Shown here one piece after another: positions 15,107 through 23,665 of a stretch of DNA of 24,129 nucleotides. Origin of the DNA: Isotricha intestinalis (taxonomy: Eukaryota > Ciliophora > Litostomatea > Vestibuliferida > Isotrichidae); contig JAJJLU010003926.1 of assembly GCA_023807065.1 (NCBI GenBank), forward strand, positions 1-24,129, in the 5' to 3' direction. Each line of letters starts with the position of its first letter. Position 1 is the stretch's first letter. Position numbers and translations under genes: made by a program. Under the pieces are notes generated by a model, which searched no databases, was not told the origin of the DNA, and worked only from the letters and a program-made list of their open reading frames with translations.

Positions 15107-16726
15107 ATGAATATAAAAAAAAAGAATTTTGTATATCAAAAAAAAATTTCCCATAATCCGAAAATAGATAATTATCAAATTTTAGGAACAATAGGTTCAG
15201 GGACTTATGGAAAAGTTAAATTAGCAACACATTTAAAAACAAAAGAACAAATTGCAATAAAAATAATTGAAAAAATGAAATTAATTAGAAGAGGTGATGA
15301 AGAAAGAATAAAAAAAGAAATGAAAATAATGTTAACATTAAATCATCCGAATATATTAAAAGCTTTTGAAATTTTTGAAGATGAAAAAAATTATTATATA
15401 ATAATGGAAAAACCAGAAAAAGGAGATTTATTTAATTATATATGTAATAAAAAAAGATTAACAATATCAGAAGCAACATTTATATTTTATCAATTAGTAA
15501 ATGGAGTAAATTATTTGCATAAAAATAAAATATGTCATAGGGATTTAAAGCCAGAAAATATTTTAATTTCTCAAGATTTAATAATAAAAATAGGAGATTT
15601 TAATTTATCTTCATATTTCCAAAATGAAAATAATAAATTAAAAACAAATTGTGGAAGTCCTTGTTATTCTCCACCAGAAATGTTAAGAGGAAATAAATAT
15701 AAACCTAAGCCTGTTGATATATGGGGAATTGGTATAATTTTATATATTATGATTTGTGGTCAATTACCCTTTGAAGATGATAATAAAGATAATTTATATA
15801 CAAAAGTTATTCATTGTGAATATAATTTACCTTATTATATTAATGGTAATTTAAGAAAGTTAATTAAAAAAATTTTAATTCCTAATCCTAATGATAGAAT
15901 TACTATGGAAAATATATTATTTGATCCTATTTATTTTATGGGAAAAGCAAATTTTTTTAAAGAGTTTAAAATTTATAATGATGAAGGAATTTTGCTTCCA
16001 AATGTTCAAAGGTTTATTAAGGAAGAAACTATTAAATATTTAGAAAGTGAATTTATTGAAATTAACAATAATATAGAAGAAACTACTAATTATAAAATAT
16101 TTTTTAATAAAATTATGCATAAGACACATTGGGAAGATTATGTTATTCCAAAAGAATATCAAGATAATGTAAAGAAAATAATTAAAAATGAAAGGAATAA
16201 TTTTCATAATAAAGAGAATGATAAAAAGAAAAAAAATGATGAAAAAATTGAAAAAAACGAAGATTTATTATTTATTCCTAAACACAAAAATATAGGTGAA
16301 TGTTTTGCCATGATTAATGATATTCCAAAAAAAAAATTTTCAGATGAAGAAGGTATAAAGTCAATTCAAAAAATGGGAATATTAACTCATTCTTTTGATA
16401 TTAATTTAAAAAAAGAAATAGAAAAAGTAAAAAATTCAGAATATAATATGAATTTAAATAATAAAAAAAATAAATTATCTAGTAAATCAACAGAAAAAAG
16501 TTTAAAATATCCAATTTATAATTTTCACCATAAAAATTATTCATATGATGAAATTTGTGATTCTCCTTATAAAAATCATTATAATAATGTTTATTCAATT
16601 TCTATGGAAAATTTATTTTATGAAAATCCAATAGATAAAGAAAAAGAATACTTTAATGAAATTGAATATAATAATTTTAAAAAATTATATTTACCATCAG
16701 GTAGAAGAATCCCTTTCAAAGTATAA
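15107..16726 (+). CDS. SNF1/AMPK-like (CAMKL) Ser/Thr protein kinase, 539 aa
   Basis: The kinase domain spans about residues 23-280. Visible motifs are the glycine loop GSGTYGKV (30-37), ATP-anchoring Lys in IAIKII (K52), probable helix-C Glu (E71), catalytic HRDLKPEN (144-151; D146), and a metal-binding motif that reads DFN (164-166) instead of DFG. The activation segment LKTNCGSPCYSPPEM has T180 matching the AMPK/SNF1 phosphorylation Thr, and its APE motif is changed to PPE (189-191). DIWGIGIILYIMICGQLPF follows. The T-NCGSP-Y segment places it in the CAMK-like/AMPK-alpha relatives. The C-terminal 260 residues are Lys/Asn-rich with no domain I recognise, so a UBA or KA1 domain cannot be claimed. 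All catalytic acids are present, so it is probably active. The gene is intron-less, ends in TAA, and is divergent from the 14299-15021 gene. Its substrate is unknown. Confidence 0.93.
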   Translation: MNIKKKNFVYQKKISHNPKIDNYQILGTIGSGTYGKVKLATHLKTKEQIAIKIIEKMKLIRRGDEERIKKEMKIMLTLNHPNILKAFEIFEDEKNYYIIMEKPEKGDLFNYICNKKRLTISEATFIFYQLVNGVNYLHKNKICHRDLKPENILISQDLIIKIGDFNLSSYFQNENNKLKTNCGSPCYSPPEMLRGNKYKPKPVDIWGIGIILYIMICGQLPFEDDNKDNLYTKVIHCEYNLPYYINGNLRKLIKKILIPNPNDRITMENILFDPIYFMGKANFFKEFKIYNDEGILLPNVQRFIKEETIKYLESEFIEINNNIEETTNYKIFFNKIMHKTHWEDYVIPKEYQDNVKKIIKNERNNFHNKENDKKKKNDEKIEKNEDLLFIPKHKNIGECFAMINDIPKKKFSDEEGIKSIQKMGILTHSFDINLKKEIEKVKNSEYNMNLNNKKNKLSSKSTEKSLKYPIYNFHHKNYSYDEICDSPYKNHYNNVYSISMENLFYENPIDKEKEYFNEIEYNNFKKLYLPSGRRIPFKV

Positions 16727-17344
16727 TGTATTTTAGAATTTATATAAATAATATTTTTTTTCAATTTAATTTTATTATTTTTGAAATAATAAAAAATTAT
16801 GGGATAAACTCTTTAAAATTTAGAATAAAATAATAAAATAAATTGAAGTACCTAAATCTAAAATATTATAATCAACTTTGGTTCTTTAATTCATCTGAAT
16901 CAATATTATATAGAGATTGAATAATTATCTTGTTTTTTTAATTTAAAAAAGAATAAATAATATTATATATATCCAAGAATAACTGAAAAAATATCTTTCT
17001 TTTAGAATAATTATCTTTTTCTTTGCAATAATTATTTAATCATTATTATTATTATCCCCACTATTATTATTGTCTATTTCTTTTTTTGAATAGATAATTT
17101 GAGATAAACATTGAAATATGATGAGTATAAAACTCTAAAGTTATATCATAATATTAAATTAAAAATTTAATTCATTTTTTTTTCAAATAATCTAAAACTA
17201 GTTAATTTGGATTTAGAAAATTAAACAATTAATTTAGTTGATGACAAAATTTCTTAATTAATATTAAAAATAATTGTATTAAATGTTTAATCAATTAAAA
17301 ATAATTATTAATCCACCAAATAATTTTAAATTTTATTCCTAAAA
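16727..17344. other. AT-rich spacer between kinase and TSR1 genes
   Basis: No gene is called. It contains Asn-codon-like AAT/ATT trinucleotide runs near 17041-17072 and a weak inverted repeat (TTGTCTATT with AATAGATAA, about 17069-17095). Several short minus-strand frames of up to about 33 codons are separated by stops and were rejected. The last part presumably carries the TSR1 promoter. Confidence 0.6.
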
Positions 17345-19798
17345 ATGGAGATAGAAGAAAAAAACAAGAAATCAAAACCTACAAAACAATATAAGACAAA
17401 AGAACAAAAATTTTCAAAACCCAAAACTCAAAGTCAATTAATAAATGAAAGAAGAATAGAAAGAATGAATAGACAAAATCAATTAAGAAGAAATAAAATG
17501 AATGAAACATTTTTAAAAAGAAGAGGAATAATAGATTCAGATGGTAATAGTTCAATCAATGTTTCAAAAAATTTATCTTTAAGTTTATCAATGTTAACAC
17601 AAAATATCGATATGACTTTATATAAAATTCCACCTAAAATTTGTTGTTTAATTGCCTTAAATAATGAAGTTAATATTGATAATTTTTTAAATGAAATGGA
17701 ATTAATAATTTCAAACAATTTAATATATAATGAAAAAGAAAATTGGAAATATAAATTAAATAATTATATTGTTTCTTATATCATTCCAGGTAAAATTTAT
17801 AAAGGAAAAGAAAGATTAACTTTTATTAAAACAACAAGAGATATTTATTCTATTTTAGATGCTTGTAAAGTTTCTGATATAATATATTTTATTTCTTCTT
17901 ACTCAAAAACTGAATATGATAAATGGCAAACCGATCCTGATAAATATTCAAATTGTATTGATGAATATGGATATAAAATTTTATCAATGATAAGAGCACA
18001 AGGATTAACTGATCATATTGGAATTATTCAAGATTTACATTTAATTCCAAATAAAAAACAAAATGAAATTAAAAAATTATATCAAAGATATTTAACAAGT
18101 GAAATAAAACCTAATAAAATTTTTAATTTTTATAATAATAAAAATAAAGATGAGCCTAATTTAGAATTAAATGATGAAAATGAAATAAAAGCTATTTTAA
18201 GATTAAGTTGTGCTTTAGCTCCTTATACAACAAATTTAGAATTAAGAAAACATAGGAGTTATATGTTAATAGAAAATATAGTTAAAGATGAAAAAAATAA
18301 TTTAAATGCAAATATTTATGGTTATATTAGAGGGAACACTTTAATTGAAGGAAAATACATTCATATTACTGGATTTGGTGATTATAAAGTTTTAAATATT
18401 GAAATTTCAAATGATCCACTTCCTGTAAAATCTAAATATGAAAAAATAAATGAAAAAACAGAAAAAAATAAAAATGAAAAAAAAATGGATGTTGAAGAGA
18501 AAAAAAATAATAATAATAAAGAAATAAATAATGAAATTATTGAAAGTCATCCCGAAAATAGTAATTTTGATAAAGAAAATAAACCTGAAATAATAAATGA
18601 TGAACTTCCTGAAAATAAAAAGGAAAAAGAAAGTAATAAAATAGAAGAAGAAGAAGATATAGATTTTAATATAGATATAAAAGATGATGATGAAGATATA
18701 AGTTATCATTCAGATTCAAATTTAGAAGATGAAGAAGAGAAAAAGAAAATATCAAATAAACATAAAAATAAAACAAATATAAAATATAGAACAAAAGAAG
18801 AAATGGAATTTCAAGATGAAGTTGATACTCCAATTAATATTTTAGCTAAAGAAAGATTTAAAAAATATAGAGGACTTGAAAGTATGAAAAATGGAAATTG
18901 GAATCCATTAGAAAATTTACCTAAAGAATATGGTTCTATTTTTTCTTTTGAAAATATAAGAAATACTAATAGATTAGCAGTTAAATTTTCTATTCAAAAT
19001 GGCGAAAAAATAAGTGGAAATTATATTAAAATTACAATTAAAGATTTTAATTTTGATGATTTAAAATATATTAAAGAAAATATTCCTATTGTTTTATCAA
19101 CTTTATTAGATCATGAAAGGAAATTATGTGTTATGAATTATAAAATTACTCCTTATTTTGAACAAAATGATGAAATTATTCAAAGTTTAAATAAAAGTGT
19201 TTTAGAATGTCAATGTGGTTTTAGAAGATATTTAATTAAACCTATTTTTTCTGTTGATATAAATAAAAATTCAGATAAAATTAAATATGAAAAATATTTA
19301 AGTAAAGATAAATTTTATGTTTGTTCTACTTATGCACAGTTAACTTATTCTAATTCACCTACAATTTTATTTACTAGAATAAATGGAGATTTAAGTTTAG
19401 TTGGAACTGGTATTTCTTTAGATTCTAATGCCAAAAAAATTATTTTGAAAAAAATAATTTTAACAGGTTATCCAGTTAAAATAAAAAAGAAAAAAGCTAT
19501 TGTTAGATATATGTTTTTTAATCCTACAGATGTTAATTATTTTAAACCAATTCAATTAACTACTAAAAATGGTTTAAGAGGTAATATTACTGAAAGTGTT
19601 GGTACTCATGGTTATATGAAATGTATTTTTAATGATTTTATTAAATCTAATGATACTGTTTGCTTAAATTTATATAAAAGAGTCTTTCCTGTTTGGTTTA
19701 AAGAAACTTGGAAATATAAAATTTTTTATGGGAATAGAGAAGGTTATTTAAGTTTTTTTGAAAATCATAAAAAAGAAGAAGATGTTAAAATGGATTAA
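17345..19798 (+). CDS. Pre-rRNA processing / 40S biogenesis factor TSR1
   Basis: This is a complete 817-residue frame; family members are about 790-800. TSR1 is a cytoplasmic/nuclear assembly factor that sits on late pre-40S particles. It resembles translational GTPases but has lost nucleotide binding, and indeed no GxxxxGK[ST] P-loop is visible here. A basic N-terminus (1-60) is followed by a degenerate GTPase-like region and the AARP2CN-type segment with YGYIRGNTLIEGKYIHITG (about 325-345). Next comes an acidic/Lys/Asn low-complexity insert (about 370-480). The hallmark EMEFQDEVDTPINILAKERF, KYRGLESM and NPLENLPKEYG follow (about 485-535). The C-terminal domain includes KAIVRYMFFNPTDVNYFKP, GTHGYMKCIFND and LYKRVFPVWF. 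These match TSR1 rather than its paralogue BMS1, which is longer and keeps the P-loop. The gene is intron-less and ends in TAA. Confidence 0.95.
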   Translation: MEIEEKNKKSKPTKQYKTKEQKFSKPKTQSQLINERRIERMNRQNQLRRNKMNETFLKRRGIIDSDGNSSINVSKNLSLSLSMLTQNIDMTLYKIPPKICCLIALNNEVNIDNFLNEMELIISNNLIYNEKENWKYKLNNYIVSYIIPGKIYKGKERLTFIKTTRDIYSILDACKVSDIIYFISSYSKTEYDKWQTDPDKYSNCIDEYGYKILSMIRAQGLTDHIGIIQDLHLIPNKKQNEIKKLYQRYLTSEIKPNKIFNFYNNKNKDEPNLELNDENEIKAILRLSCALAPYTTNLELRKHRSYMLIENIVKDEKNNLNANIYGYIRGNTLIEGKYIHITGFGDYKVLNIEISNDPLPVKSKYEKINEKTEKNKNEKKMDVEEKKNNNNKEINNEIIESHPENSNFDKENKPEIINDELPENKKEKESNKIEEEEDIDFNIDIKDDDEDISYHSDSNLEDEEEKKKISNKHKNKTNIKYRTKEEMEFQDEVDTPINILAKERFKKYRGLESMKNGNWNPLENLPKEYGSIFSFENIRNTNRLAVKFSIQNGEKISGNYIKITIKDFNFDDLKYIKENIPIVLSTLLDHERKLCVMNYKITPYFEQNDEIIQSLNKSVLECQCGFRRYLIKPIFSVDINKNSDKIKYEKYLSKDKFYVCSTYAQLTYSNSPTILFTRINGDLSLVGTGISLDSNAKKIILKKIILTGYPVKIKKKKAIVRYMFFNPTDVNYFKPIQLTTKNGLRGNITESVGTHGYMKCIFNDFIKSNDTVCLNLYKRVFPVWFKETWKYKIFYGNREGYLSFFENHKKEEDVKMD

Positions 19799-20702
19799 AT
19801 TATAGTTTTTATTTATATTCTTTTTCAATAAAATATTTTTTGAATTTAGTTGAAAATTTTACTTTTTTCAATAAATAAATAAAAAATACAAAAAGAGATT
19901 TTAAATTATTTTCCATAAAAAATTAAAAATGTAAACAATTATTTAATTTGTTAAATTTTAATATAATTATTTTTTTCTTATTTGAATTAAATAAAAAAAA
20001 ATTCGACAATTTCAATTAAATAAAAAGATTATGTTTTTATTTGAAATTCTTTCTATAAAATTATAATTCTAATCTAATGGACAAATAAATCAACTCTTAA
20101 AAAATAAAAATAATCAATTCATTTTTATCTTTTACTTTTGGAAAAATTGATTTTTCTTTATTCATAATTTAATTTCAAAAAAAGTAAAATCCTTTAAAAA
20201 AATGATTAAATAATATCATTGAAATTAATTATGTAAAATATTAATTTATTATGATATGAAAAGAAGAATTTTTCTACATTTCATTTTTTTCTTTTTAAAA
20301 GTACAATAGTTTCTACATGAAAAGACTTTTTTATCAATTCTTAATTATATATATCCCAAAAAGGTATTATTTTCTTTATGTTGAAATAGTCATTAAAAAT
20401 AATTACAATCTTTATAATTAATTGGGAAATTAATTAGTTATTAAAAATCCTAATTTAATTGTATGGTACAAGTCATATTTGAAATTTGAGGAATAATATA
20501 TATTTTAATTAAATTTAAATTTGTGAAAAATTTGAAATATTATATTATAAATATCAATATACCAGAATTGAGTTATTGAAAATAATGAATTATCCATTAA
20601 ATTTTTTATAAAATATTAAAATATTTTAAAAGGATAAAAATAAAATAAATATTGAAATAATACTAATGTGAATAATCATTCTTAAAAATAGAATATTATT
20701 AT
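19799..20702. other. Convergent spacer after TSR1
   Basis: About 900 bases lie between two convergent genes and should hold both 3' ends. It is A/T-rich throughout with no supportable gene. One minus-strand patch, 20340-20281, reads as a short frame containing HVETIVLLKR. It is isolated and is listed among the rejected items. Confidence 0.6.
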
Positions 20703-21634
20703 TCAATATTTATTAAAAATAAAATCTTTATCTGAAGTAAAATTTAGTTTAGGAATAAAAGAGTTATTTAAATCGATATTATTTGAATTAACACTTTTCT
20801 TAGTTGATAAAAGAATTTTTTTAAATTGTTTATTAGAACCTTTATCAAAGGAATTGTAAAATTGTTTAGCATTATTTGAATAAATTAAAGCTTCTTTCAT
20901 AGACATTGTTTGAGCAATATTTTTTTTCTTTGAATCATCAGAAAAATGAAATGAATTAAGTAATTGACTTAAATTATTTATATTGTGAACATCTTTACTT
21001 TTACTTCTTATAATATTATTTCCTTCTGTATCAATTTGATCATTTAAAGTTATATTATTTTCATCTTTTAATTTGTCATTTTTTTCTTTTATTTGTTTAT
21101 TATGATTTGCAAAATTCTCAAAAATAGCATTATTAAAATTTGAAATTTTATTTTTAGAAATCACAAAAGGATTATCTTTAAAATTACTACAATTAAAAGA
21201 TTTATCAAATCTCTTTTTAGAAAAAGAAAATAAACTAAAAATTATAATTAATATTATTACTTAGATGATTTTGAAAGATCATTATTACCAAAAATACTTT
21301 TAATACAAGAGTCATTTCCTAAAATAGAATCTCCAAAAATATTTTGAATATCTTCATCAAAAATTCTTTTATGTTCATTATTTAAATAAGGATTTATATT
21401 TGGGTTAAATAGAAATCTTGAAGTAGATTTTGTAATTTTTTGACAAACACCACATTTTGCAAAATTTTTATTATTGAATAATTTTCTTAAAATTTTATCA
21501 CATGAAATACAATACATCGTTTTCATTTTACATTCCTCACATTCATATAAAAAATATTGTTCTTGTACTATTTTTTATTTTTTATTTTTACATTCGAAAG
21601 ATTTTTCACAAGTAAAACACATAAATTTATTCAT
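20703..21634 (-). CDS. Spliced gene: four-CxxC zinc-knuckle protein, 293 aa
   Basis: Exons are 21634-21592, 21567-21261 and 21234-20703 on the minus strand, 882 coding bases ending in TGA. The ATG at 21634 begins MNKFMCFTCEKSFE. Removing introns of 24 and 26 nt restores one frame. Unspliced, an in-frame TAA blocks it after 19 codons and another TAA follows exon 2. The N-terminal ~60 residues carry four CxxC pairs: C6/C9, C24/C27, C34/C37 and C53/C56. The spacing suits two Zn sites, either as two ribbons or a cross-braced RING/FYVE-like fold. Half of the fourth exon-2 pair lies in CGVCQK. The rest is Asn/Ser/Lys-rich, probably disordered, with a recurring IFG motif (NIFGDSILG, SIFGNND) soon after the zinc region. 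I do not recognise the family. Binding of nucleic acid, ubiquitin machinery or protein partners is possible. Confidence 0.85.
21235..21260 (-). other. Intron 2 of the CxxC gene, 26 nt
   Basis: It starts GTAATAAT and ends AATTTTTAG. It interrupts a codon after two bases (AA|T). Without splicing, the frame meets TAA immediately after ...LSKSSK. With splicing, it continues ...LSKSSNLFSFSKKRFDKSF into the long downstream frame. The length matches the intron proposed in the small gene at 13770-13906. Confidence 0.8.
21568..21591 (-). other. Intron 1 of the CxxC gene, 24 nt
   Basis: It starts GTAAAAAT and ends AAAAAATAG, and is otherwise only A and T. It splits a codon after its first base (phase 1): GAA T|TA CAA. 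Its length is a multiple of three, but it contains an in-frame TAA, so retention would truncate the protein after 19 residues. Splicing changes ...SFECKNKK-stop into ...SFELQEQYFLYECEEC, which joins the first CxxC to the rest of the zinc region. Confidence 0.8.
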
Positions 21635-22723
21635 TTTAAATTTTATCTTAAAAAAAACCAAATTTAAATAATATTTATAATTTAAATTTATTATAAAAAA
21701 ACCATATTAAAATATAAAATAAAACCAAATAGAAAAAAAAAATATTTTTAAATTAATGAGAAAACAATTAAAATAAAGAGAATCCTTTCAACAATAATTT
21801 TTAAAAAGATTTTGTATTTTTAAATCACATATAAAGAAAATCCACAGAAATAAAAGAAATAATTTTATCTCTGTAAATTTACCGAAAAGGATATAAATAT
21901 CAATAAAAACACTAATTTTATTTATTAACTGAAATAAAAAAAAAATCAAATTTTTAGTGAGTCCTTATTTCTTGAAGAAAAAAGTAATAATTTTTTTCCT
22001 ATTTTAAATTTTTGTTATCTCTCCGAGCTTTCATTTATGAATAAAACCTAATAAAGAAATTACTTTATTGCTTTAATGTTTATATGAAGAGATGGTAATT
22101 TTATTCTTTTTTGTTTTTTTTTTATTTTAAGAATTAATAATTTTTCTACTAGAAATAAAAACAATACCCTATTACATAAAATTAAACAAATAATGAATAA
22201 TTTCTTTATATTTGAGATTGCCATATTTATGTTTTTTCTTTGATATAAAATTATGGTAAATTATGAATAAAAGCACCTCCTATTAAAAGAGGTTCAACAA
22301 TTGTTCTCATAACATTTATACTTATTATATTAAATTTTGATATTTGCGCTTATAAATATTGTAAATGCTCTTATATATTTTTAATTTGAAGAATTTTTCA
22401 TTAATTCATAAACAAATAAACTATGGCTAATATTTGAAATGTAACCTTCATATTAATATTCATAAAAGTATTAAAATGAAAAGATATATTGATTTTCATA
22501 ATTTTAAAATAATAATTTTTCTCAAATAATAATTAAAAAATATACAAATATACAAAAATATAGATAATCAATTATATATAAAATTCCACCTATAAAAAAG
22601 GAATTTATATATAATTTTCAAAAAAATCACTTTTTCAATAAACCGAACATGAAATTTTAAAAAAAAAATTAGGAATATTTCTTAATTTGAATATTTTATA
22701 AAATAAAAAATAAAAAAATTTAT
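21635..22723. other. Divergent spacer, about 1.1 kb
   Basis: This stretch lies between two divergently read genes and should contain both promoters. It is A/T-rich with a strong hairpin at 22571-22615. A slightly G+C-richer patch at about 22258-22315 encodes, on the minus strand, a short frame reading MRTIVEPLLIGGAFIHNLP before a TAA. It is too short and isolated to call. No RNA gene is seen. Confidence 0.6.
22571..22615. repeat. Long AT hairpin
   Basis: The left arm ATTATATATAAAATTCC (22571-22587) pairs with the right arm GGAATTTATATATAAT (22600-22615). This makes 16 pairs with one bulged A and a 12-nt loop, and an A-T pair extends it outward by one. The GGAATT/AATTCC base of the loop gives it some G+C. 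It stands about 110 bp upstream of the ATG at 22724, in its presumed promoter or 5' leader. It could be a cruciform, a small MITE-like remnant, or chance. Confidence 0.55.
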
Positions 22724-23665
22724 ATGAGTGATTTAAAAATAATAGTGACAAATATTTTGCGCTTAAAACGTTCTATTAATGATATATTAAGAGATAAATT
22801 ATATATAAAAGATTTTTCTATAAAATTAATAGAATTATTATATGAATTAGATGATTATTCAGAAATTATTTCAGTAGATATTTTATATAAAACTGATCTT
22901 CATAAAACTTTAAAAATTATTCTTCAATTATCAGATGGTTATCTTGATTTAAAAGAAGTTTGTTATAATGTATTAGATAATATTTGTCAAAATATAAATA
23001 AAGAATTGTTTTTATTTGATGATTCTTTAACTTTATGGTTAAATCAAAATAAAAAATATAAAATAAATCTTGATATAAAAAAATTAAATGAAGAATTAGA
23101 TAGTTTAATTAAGGAGAGAAATAATGATAAAAAATGTTCAGATTTTATAATAAAAACTGATGAAAAAAGTTTAGAAAAAATTTTGAAGGATGAATTAAAT
23201 ATGTTATTATTAAGTAGAAGGAGGCAGAAAATTAGAAAATTTGAAAATGAAAAAATGTTTAATTCCTATTTAAATAATTTAAGTAAAATTAATTCTAATT
23301 CACCTTCTTTGAGAAATAAATTTAAATTAGATTATTTATGTCAAAATAACAAAAAAAATGATAATAATTTTTGTCCTGTTTATCAAAAAAAAAAAAATTC
23401 AAAACAAAATTCAGTAACTCAATTACCTCTTGATAAAAAGAAAAAAAAAAAAAGTTATTTGAAGAAAAAAGTCAAAAGAAATGAAAATTGTAATTCAAAT
23501 AATAAAAAAGAAGAAATATTAAATGAATCGAAAAGTTTAATATCAAAAAATATATCTTCAAACGAAATAAATAATACTTTTAAAAATGATAAAATGCAAA
23601 ATAAAGTAAATTCAAAATCAAATGATAATAAAAATGTAAAAAAAACATCAAAGAAAAAAAAATAG
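22724..23665 (+). CDS. Lys-rich protein with possible TFIIS N-terminal-like domain, 313 aa
   Basis: This is a complete frame from ATG to TAG, the only TAG-terminated gene in the window. Residues about 1-100 are predicted helical. The stretch IELLYELDDYSEIISVDILYKTDLHKTLKIILQLSDG, written here as the segment at about 36-72, has the spacing of the TFIIS N-terminal (LW) helical bundle: Leu-x2-Leu, then 'IS.DIL..TDL...L..IL.LS'. That domain is shared by TFIIS, IWS1 and related elongation factors, and the match is by eye only. Residues about 125-190 are helical and charged. From about 200 onward the chain is Asn/Ser/Lys-rich, with lysine runs (KKKKKKSYLKKKVKR) that would serve as nuclear localisation or nucleic-acid-binding tracts. 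A nuclear role is inferred. The zinc ribbon of true TFIIS is absent. Confidence 0.82.
   Translation: MSDLKIIVTNILRLKRSINDILRDKLYIKDFSIKLIELLYELDDYSEIISVDILYKTDLHKTLKIILQLSDGYLDLKEVCYNVLDNICQNINKELFLFDDSLTLWLNQNKKYKINLDIKKLNEELDSLIKERNNDKKCSDFIIKTDEKSLEKILKDELNMLLLSRRRQKIRKFENEKMFNSYLNNLSKINSNSPSLRNKFKLDYLCQNNKKNDNNFCPVYQKKKNSKQNSVTQLPLDKKKKKKSYLKKKVKRNENCNSNNKKEEILNESKSLISKNISSNEINNTFKNDKMQNKVNSKSNDNKNVKKTSKKKK

Noticed and set aside
16860..17130. Series of short minus-strand frames that could be read as a decayed gene
   Set aside because: Two share a frame but are split by TAA, and a third is in another frame. No introns of the local type restore them, and A/T-rich spacer readily produces Ile/Asn/Lys/Phe peptides.
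18407..18709. Minus-strand 100-codon frame that looks like a multi-pass membrane protein
   Set aside because: It is the complement of the Lys/Glu/Asn low-complexity insert of TSR1, which automatically yields Phe/Ile-rich translation. The minus-strand frame at 17479-17718 is likewise a shadow.
20281..20340. Minus-strand fragment reading HVETIVLLKR, reminiscent of the C-terminus of some bacterial methyltransferases
   Set aside because: Only 19 codons between stops, with no catalytic motifs in any frame upstream; a chance resemblance or a remnant too short to support.
21474..21671. Plus-strand frame over the CxxC gene
   Set aside because: Antisense to exons 1-2 of the spliced minus-strand gene, whose CxxC pairs and splice sites are much better evidence.
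22258..22480. Minus-strand short frames MNINMKVTFQILAIVYLFMN and MRTIVEPLLIGGAFIHNLP
   Set aside because: They are separated by stops in different frames with no GTA...TAG intron joining them; too short for a gene call.
1353..23665. Ciliate code with TAA/TAG read as glutamine
   Set aside because: Long frames use CAA freely for Gln and have no internal TAA or TAG. Genes end in TAA, TAG and TGA, so the code is standard. The in-frame TAA in the CxxC gene is removed by a 24-nt intron.
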